A stretch of 64,000 bases of DNA from the NCBI GenBank assembly GCA_934444735.1, contig CAKSDE010000004.1, forward strand, positions 124,001 to 188,000, given 5' to 3'. Positions 59,309 through 64,000 of the stretch are shown one piece after another. The notes below the pieces were generated by a model. That model saw nothing but the letters and a program-made list of their open reading frames with translations. It was not told where the DNA came from and did not search any database. The position numbers were made by a program, and so were the translations under genes. This stretch comes from an uncultured Clostridia bacterium. Its GTDB lineage: Bacteria; Bacillota; Clostridia; UBA1381. Within the stretch, counting starts at the first letter, position 1. Each line of letters starts with the position of its first letter.

Positions 59309-59417
59309 CACCTATTATATATTTTTTGTGAATAAATATGCAAACGCACAAATACACCAACCCTTTTTCGGCACGTCTTTGTCGAAAACAGTCAATTTAT
59401 CGCTCTGTTTTTGCGCC

Positions 59418-59735
59418 TTACAAAAGCACGTCGCAGTTTTCGGCAATCCACCTTTCGGTTGCGTCCGCATCAATAGCGGAATAAATATTAAAAAGGCAAA
59501 TCATTCCGCTGTAGCGCGATAAATCCCTTTTTTCGATGTCGCACTCCGAGTACGGTACAAAAATAATTTTTGCGCCCAAATCATGCGCTGCCTTTTCGTA
59601 TAAAGCGCAAAACTCGTTTGCGCCGGTGCTGTAAAACTCCGTCACACCGTCCGCGATCAGCTTTTTTATACTTTCATAAACCTGTTTCCCCAATTCCATA
59701 TCCGTCCCCTGACCGATAATTCCACATCGTTTCAT
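59418..59735 (-). CDS. Small SLOG-like (DUF1273/YspA-type) protein
   Basis: 105 aa. A Rossmann-like pattern: CGIIGQGTD loop at residues 4-12, a helix, then VTEFYSTGANEFCALYEKAAHDLGAKIIFVPY, which resembles SLOG-superfamily nucleotide-binding proteins. Function is unknown and the family call is tentative. GGAGGA precedes the ATG. Divergent from an XRE regulator; inverted repeats flank its promoter. Confidence 0.65.
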   Translation of the reverse strand: MKRCGIIGQGTDMELGKQVYESIKKLIADGVTEFYSTGANEFCALYEKAAHDLGAKIIFVPYSECDIEKRDLSRYSGMICLFNIYSAIDADATERWIAENCDVLL

Positions 59736-59770
59736 CTGATATTCCTCCGGAATTGATATTGTACGTTTAT

Positions 59771-59821
59771 GTAACGTATAATATCATAAAATATATGTTA
59801 AAGTCAAGTAAAATACGTTAC
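59771..59821 (-). promoter_or_regulatory. Promoter of the SLOG-like gene flanked by inverted operator halves
   Basis: Minus strand: TTGACT, an 18-bp spacer and TATTAT, placed between GTAACGTAT (59771-59779) and ATACGTTAC (59813-59821). A further ACGT copy lies at 59763. Binding by the neighbouring XRE protein is likely. Confidence 0.6.
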
Positions 59822-59846
59822 TTTAAATTATTTTGAGGTGAAAATA

Positions 59847-60095
59847 ATGAAAAAAATTACTTTTGGGGAAAATAAAAACATAATCCATAAAAACCTGAAG
59901 CTCTATCGCGTGAAAAATAACCTTACACAATCCCAGCTCGCCGCAAAGCTGCAGCTTATGAATATCAACATCGATCAGCAGATGATCAGCAAGATAGAGC
60001 ACAATAACCGCATTGTAACCGACTATGAGCTTGTATGCTTGTGCAGGATTTTGAAGGTAGATGTCGGCGATATGATCTCGGGCATTAATTTTTAA
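59847..60095 (+). CDS. XRE-type helix-turn-helix regulator
   Basis: 82 aa; HTH domain over residues about 14-70 (LKLYRVKNNLTQSQLAAKLQLMNINIDQQMISKIEHNNRIV). The loop between HTH helices is longer than usual. GTG 59838 is open, but ATG 59847 has GAGGTG at good spacing. Divergent from the SLOG-like gene, which it probably controls. Confidence 0.88.
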   Translation: MKKITFGENKNIIHKNLKLYRVKNNLTQSQLAAKLQLMNINIDQQMISKIEHNNRIVTDYELVCLCRILKVDVGDMISGINF

Positions 60096-60128
60096 CACAT
60101 TTCCGCCTGATTTTTTTATCAATCTATA

Positions 60129-60157
60129 TTGAATTATTCCCGAAAATATGGTATTAT
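60129..60157 (+). promoter_or_regulatory. Promoter for yhbY-nadD
   Basis: TTGAAT (60129-60134), a 17-bp spacer and TATTAT (60152-60157). Confidence 0.6.
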
Positions 60158-60249
60158 ATGTAGAGATAACTGTAAGATGTAAATTTTACTTTTTACATGC
60201 AATTCTTAAATATCGAAATATTATGTGAGCGGAAAGGCAATGGATAATT

Positions 60250-60567
60250 ATGATAACAAGTAAGCAAAGGGCATATCTTCGAAAACTTTCAAATACAATC
60301 GATCCGATTTTCCAGATCGGAAAGCAAGGGGTTTCGGACGAGCTGATAAACCAGCTCTCAAATGCATTGGAGGCGCGAGAGCTTATTAAGGTTCACGTTT
60401 TGGAAACGGCAATGATGGATATTAAATCCGCGTGCAACACTGTCGCAGAAGCACTCGGCGCAGAGCCGGTTCAGGCGATAGGCTCAAAATTTGTACTCTA
60501 CCGCCCGTGCAGAAAACCGCAGGAGCGGAAAATCGAGCTGCCGAAAGAAAAGAAGAAAAAAGCGTGA
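60250..60567 (+). CDS. yhbY: YhbY-family (CRM domain) RNA-binding protein
   Basis: 105 aa. ITSKQRAYLRKLSNTIDPIFQIGKQGVSDELI is the CRM-domain signature with a GxxG loop; a lysine-rich tail follows. It binds pre-50S ribosomes. In Clostridia it commonly precedes nadD-yqeK-rsfS, as here. Confidence 0.95.
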   Translation: MITSKQRAYLRKLSNTIDPIFQIGKQGVSDELINQLSNALEARELIKVHVLETAMMDIKSACNTVAEALGAEPVQAIGSKFVLYRPCRKPQERKIELPKEKKKKA

Positions 60568-60575
60568 GGCGGAAT

Positions 60576-61727
60576 ATGAAAAAAATCGGTATAATCGGCG
60601 GTACCTTCGATCCTATCCATATCGGGCATATCGAGATGGCGCGCGCGGCAAAAAAGCGTTTTTCTCTCGACTCGGTTATATTTATCCCGGGCGGCAATAC
60701 GCCGCACAAGGACGCGCGCAGCGTAACCCCCGCAAAAACACGGCTTGATATGGTTAAAGCCGCAGTCGGGGACGAATTTCCTGTGTGCGGCTATGAGGTT
60801 GAAAAGGAAAGCTATTCCTACACCTCCGATACTTTGGAGCATTTTAAGCGCAAATGTCCCGAAGATGAGCTTTATTTTATTGTCGGCGCGGATTCTTTGG
60901 ATTATATGGATCACTGGCATGAGCCGGAGGTGATTTTTGCCGACGCGGTTATAATTGCTTTCGGGCGTGATGATTTTAATGTGCGGCAAAAAGCAAAAAG
61001 CCTGGAGGATAAGTTTTTCGGAAAAATTCTTTTTGCAAACGATAAAATATGTGATATATCCTCCACGAAAATCAGGCTTTTCGCGGATATGGAGCTTGAT
61101 TTCAGAAATTACGTTCCCGTTACGGTATATGATTTTATCAAAAAAAATCATATGTATGAGGGATATTTTTCCGATATGCGAAAAAAGGCGGCGGAATATG
61201 AAAAAGAAAGCCGATTTATCCATACGCTGGGCGTCTGCAAGATGGCGGTGAAAATGGCGCAGATTTTCGGTGAGGATATAAAAAAGACCTACACCGCGGC
61301 GCTTTTGCACGATATTGCAAAAAATATCCCGGATGATGAAATGTATGAGATGTGTGAAAAATACGGAGTTGAGCTGTGTGATTTTGAGAAAAAGAATCCG
61401 CAGGTGGTTCATGCAAAGCTCGGTGCGTACCTTGCCGAAAGGGATTTTAACATTACCGACAAAGAAATATTGGACGCGATAAAGTGGCACACGCTCGGCA
61501 GATGCGATATGACGCGGCTTGAAAAAATCATATTTGTCGCCGATATGGCAGAGGAAGGCAGAAGCTTTGACGGAGTTGAAAATATAAGAAAAGCCGCGTT
61601 TTCGGATCTCGACCGTGCGGTTTTGGAGTGCATAAAGCAGACGATTGATTTTAACACCTCACTCGGGCGCAGCGTCTATGAGGGGGCATATATAATAAGA
61701 GATTCTCTCTTAAAAAAGCTTTTATAG
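60576..61727 (+). CDS. nadD: Fused nicotinate-nucleotide adenylyltransferase and YqeK HD phosphatase
   Basis: 383 aa in one frame. Residues 1-200 are NadD: GIIGGTFDPIHIGHIEMA (HxGH motif), FIPGGNTPHK, FIVGADSLDYMDHWHE and ISSTKIR; it makes deamido-NAD. Residues 200-383 are YqeK: RFIHTLGVCKMAVKMA, ALLHDIAKNI (HD motif), KWHTLGRCDMTRLEKIIFVADMAEE and TIDFN; it hydrolyses Ap4A symmetrically. The two are normally adjacent separate genes. ATG 60576 follows GAGGCGG; no internal stop or start site separates the halves. Confidence 0.95.
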   Translation: MKKIGIIGGTFDPIHIGHIEMARAAKKRFSLDSVIFIPGGNTPHKDARSVTPAKTRLDMVKAAVGDEFPVCGYEVEKESYSYTSDTLEHFKRKCPEDELYFIVGADSLDYMDHWHEPEVIFADAVIIAFGRDDFNVRQKAKSLEDKFFGKILFANDKICDISSTKIRLFADMELDFRNYVPVTVYDFIKKNHMYEGYFSDMRKKAAEYEKESRFIHTLGVCKMAVKMAQIFGEDIKKTYTAALLHDIAKNIPDDEMYEMCEKYGVELCDFEKKNPQVVHAKLGAYLAERDFNITDKEILDAIKWHTLGRCDMTRLEKIIFVADMAEEGRSFDGVENIRKAAFSDLDRAVLECIKQTIDFNTSLGRSVYEGAYIIRDSLLKKLL

Positions 61728-61740
61728 TGCAAAATATATG

Positions 61741-61769
61741 TTGAAAAATACGTGAAAATATAGTAAAAT
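61741..61769 (+). promoter_or_regulatory. Promoter for rsfS-leuS
   Basis: TTGAAA (61741-61746), a 17-bp spacer and TAAAAT (61764-61769). Confidence 0.55.
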
Positions 61770-61815
61770 ATAGATTAAGAGTAATAGGTAATTGTAAAAC
61801 AAGGAGGACAAGCTA

Positions 61816-62154
61816 ATGCAGAGAGTAACAAGAATTGCTCAGGCTTTATATGATAAGAAGGTCAAGGATCTGGAGGTTTTGGATATTTCCGAGGTGACAT
61901 CTATCGGCGATTATTTTATAATTGCGACCTGCACATCATCTACTCAGGTCAAGGCGTGCGCCGACGAAGTCGAAGAAAAGATGGACGAGATCGGGATTGC
62001 CCCGAACCATAAAGAGGGATATAACGGCGGCAACTGGATTTTGATGGACTACGGTGATATAATCGTTCATGTTATGCTTGACGAAACTCATGATTTCTAT
62101 TCGCTCGAAAAATTGTGGAGTGATGCGAAAGAAATTGAAATAGACTTAAAATAA
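61816..62154 (+). CDS. rsfS: Ribosome silencing factor
   Basis: 112 aa. EVTSIGDYFIIATCTSSTQVKACADEVEEKM and NWILMDYGDIIVHVML define RsfS, which binds L14 and prevents subunit joining in starvation. AAGGAGGA precedes the ATG. It sits between nadD-yqeK and leuS, a conserved order. Confidence 0.97.
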   Translation: MQRVTRIAQALYDKKVKDLEVLDISEVTSIGDYFIIATCTSSTQVKACADEVEEKMDEIGIAPNHKEGYNGGNWILMDYGDIIVHVMLDETHDFYSLEKLWSDAKEIEIDLK

Positions 62155-62182
62155 CACCGTTTTTGAAAGGAATGATATAAAA

Positions 62183-64000
62183 ATGCAGAGTTACAATTTC
62201 AAGGAAATTGAAAAAAAATGGCAGGATAAATGGGAGGAGGCAGGCTGTTTTCATGCCGTAAACGGCAGCGATAAGCCTAAATTTTACGGGCTTGTGGAAT
62301 TTCCGTACCCCTCCGGAGCGGGACTTCATGTCGGACACCCCAGAAGCTATACCGCGCTTGATATTATCGCAAGAAAGCGCAGAATGGAAGGATATAACGT
62401 ACTTTACCCTATCGGCTGGGACGCATTCGGTCTGCCGACAGAAAACTATGCAATAAAGAACAAAATCCACCCGAAAATCGTTACAAAAAATAATATCGCA
62501 AATTTCACACGCCAGTTAAAGATGATCGGCTTTTCGTTCGACTGGTCAAGAGAAATCAATACGACCGATCCGAAATACTATAAATGGACGCAGTGGATTT
62601 TCTTAAAGCTTTTTGAAAAAGGTCTTGCATACAAGCAGGAAATGCCGATTAACTGGTGCACAGGCTGTAAAGTAGGTCTTTCAAACGAAGAGGTCGTAAA
62701 CGGCGTATGCGAAAGATGCGGCAGCGAGGTTGTACAAAGAAGAAAGAGCCAGTGGATGCTTAAAATCACAGAATATGCTCAGCGCCTGATAGACGATCTG
62801 GACGAAGTAAACTACATCGAAAAGGTTAAAACACAACAGAGAAACTGGATCGGCAGATCCGAGGGCGCCGAGGTTAAATTCAAGCTTACAACCGGCGATG
62901 ACATGATTGTTTACACCACAAGATGCGATACGCTCTTCGGCGCGACATATGTGGTTCTCTCTCCCGAGCATGAGCTTGTGCAGAAGATGAAGCCGCATAT
63001 CACAAATTGGGACGAGGTTGCAAACTATATCGAACAGGCGGGCAAAAAATCAGAATTTGAGCGTACCGAGCTTGCAAAGGATAAGACGGGCGCACCCTTA
63101 GAGGGTGTATATGCGATAAACCCGGTAACGGGAAAGGAAATCCCTGTCTGGATTTCCGACTATGTACTCGTAACTTACGGAACGGGTGCAATCATGGCGG
63201 TTCCGGCACACGACAGCCGTGACTGGGAATTTGCCAAGAAGTTCAATCTTCCGATTATCGAAGTCGTATCGGGCGGAAAAGACGTAAACGAAGAAGCTTA
63301 CACCGATGTTTCGGATGGAAATATGGTAAATTCGGGCTTTTTGAACGGACTCCCCGTAAAAGAGGCTATAAAGACGATGATTGACTATCTCGAAGAAAAG
63401 GGACTCGGCAAGCGCAAGGTTAATTATAAGCTGCGCGACTGGGTATTCTCACGTCAGAGATACTGGGGCGAACCGATACCGCTTGTGTACTGCGAAAAAT
63501 GCGGTTGGGTGGCAATCCCCGAGAGCGAGCTGCCTTTGGAGCTGCCCGAAATAGATACCTTTGAGCCGGGCGAAAACGGCGAATCACCTCTTGCAAAGGC
63601 TTATGACTGGATAAATACCACCTGTCCGCACTGCGGCGGTCCCGCAAAGCGTGAGACCGATACAATGCCTCAGTGGGCAGGCTCAAGCTGGTATTTCTTA
63701 AGATATATCGATCCGCATAATGATGAGGCATTCGCATCAAAAGAGGCGCTCGATTACTGGACTCCGGTTGACTGGTACAACGGCGGTATGGAGCACACCA
63801 CGCTCCACTTGCTCTATTCGCGTTTTTGGCACAAATTCCTCTATGATTTGGGAGTTGTACCGACAAAAGAGCCGTATATGAGAAGAACGTCTCACGGTAT
63901 GATTTTGGGCGAGAACAATGAGAAGATGTCCAAATCGCGCGGAAATGTCGTAAACCCCGATGAGGTTGTAGACGAGTTCGGCGCGGACGCATTCAGAACA
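62183..64000 (+). CDS. leuS: Leucyl-tRNA synthetase (3' end cut by window)
   Basis: 606 codons read without stop to the window edge, of about 800 expected. The class I motif HVGH is in PYPSGAGLHVGHPRSY (residues about 42-57), and KMSKS is in ENNEKMSKSRGN near residue 588. A CP1 editing domain lies about 220-410 (TTRCDTLFGATYVVLSPEH, VTYGTGAIMAVPAHDSRDWEF). Two zinc knuckles, CTGCK...CERCG and CEKCG...CPHCG, are present. GAAAGGA precedes the ATG. No T-box leader is visible. Confidence 0.97.
   Translation, partial: MQSYNFKEIEKKWQDKWEEAGCFHAVNGSDKPKFYGLVEFPYPSGAGLHVGHPRSYTALDIIARKRRMEGYNVLYPIGWDAFGLPTENYAIKNKIHPKIVTKNNIANFTRQLKMIGFSFDWSREINTTDPKYYKWTQWIFLKLFEKGLAYKQEMPINWCTGCKVGLSNEEVVNGVCERCGSEVVQRRKSQWMLKITEYAQRLIDDLDEVNYIEKVKTQQRNWIGRSEGAEVKFKLTTGDDMIVYTTRCDTLFGATYVVLSPEHELVQKMKPHITNWDEVANYIEQAGKKSEFERTELAKDKTGAPLEGVYAINPVTGKEIPVWISDYVLVTYGTGAIMAVPAHDSRDWEFAKKFNLPIIEVVSGGKDVNEEAYTDVSDGNMVNSGFLNGLPVKEAIKTMIDYLEEKGLGKRKVNYKLRDWVFSRQRYWGEPIPLVYCEKCGWVAIPESELPLELPEIDTFEPGENGESPLAKAYDWINTTCPHCGGPAKRETDTMPQWAGSSWYFLRYIDPHNDEAFASKEALDYWTPVDWYNGGMEHTTLHLLYSRFWHKFLYDLGVVPTKEPYMRRTSHGMILGENNEKMSKSRGNVVNPDEVVDEFGADAFRT

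Noticed and set aside
60240..60263. Seven-codon ORF overlapping the yhbY start
   Set aside because: The ATG at 60240 is only 3 nt from the ribosome site and the peptide has no regulatory codon pattern; probably chance.
62155..62182. T-box leader before leuS
   Set aside because: Only 28 nt separate rsfS and leuS; there is no room for a T-box.

Overview
The window looks like a chromosomal segment of an anaerobic Bacillota of class Clostridia. The evidence is strong AAGGAG-type ribosome binding sites, sigma-A-like TTGACA/TATAAT promoters, a bacterial V-type ATPase operon, the DapL lysine route, ECF S-components (ThiT, a PanT candidate), a PadR-DUF1700-DUF4097 operon, and SecG and L28 as short monocistrons. 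I cannot place it below class. There is no prophage, IS transposase or CRISPR array. Both ends are cut: a TRIC-type channel gene at the left and leuS at the right.

Layout. 0-10.5 kb: TRIC channel, OGG-type DNA glycosylase, zinc-ribbon protein, fba, SDR, FAD oxidoreductase divergent from a PocR/AraC regulator, comEC, holA. 10.5-11.2 kb: a candidate type I toxin-antitoxin with convergent promoters, then tRNA-Pro(CGG). 11.2-15.2 kb: PadR-DUF1700-DUF4097, facing an autoregulated GntR-ABC operon. 15.3-25.4 kb: Asp23, HD hydrolase and the nine-gene V-ATPase operon (H-I-K-E-C-F-A-B-D), whose K subunit carries the Na+-site residues known from Enterococcus hirae NtpK. 25.4-34.2 kb: rmuC, uxaC, a secreted stalk-domain protein, GNAT-SCP2, DJ-1, 5-FCL, CPBP, TatD and its radical-SAM partner. 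34.3-39.6 kb: arginine genes argD-argF-GNAT-argC-argB behind a promoter overlapped by a consensus ARG box. 39.6-43.5 kb: queG, trxA, lipoprotein, yigZ, hflX. 43.6-50.4 kb: secG, nitroreductase, coaX with an ECF S-component, rpmB, murA, walJ-like, rlmH. 50.5-53.3 kb: membrane XRE regulator, SH3 protein, a Q/N-rich micro-ORF, TPP riboswitch-thiT. 53.6-59.3 kb: lysine riboswitch-dapA-dapB-lysA-dapF-dapL. 59.4-64 kb: SLOG-like protein and XRE regulator, yhbY, nadD-yqeK fusion, rsfS, leuS.

The most unusual feature is a family of intergenic elements found directly after stop codons, in the sense orientation of the preceding gene. A roughly 30-nt entry motif (GATGTTAAAAAACTCCGGAA and following bases) leads into two long-range stems, P1 and P2, and the region usually ends in a recurrent ggctgttt...aaacagcc terminator. 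P1 and P2 are kept by compensatory changes between two sequence subfamilies. Full copies lie after the SDR gene, the arg-cluster GNAT (tandem), secG, thiT and lysA. Solo entry motifs lie after the ABC permease, argB and the nitroreductase gene. In two cases the element itself supplies the last Met codon and the stop codon. This looks like an undescribed structured 3'-UTR or MITE-like family.
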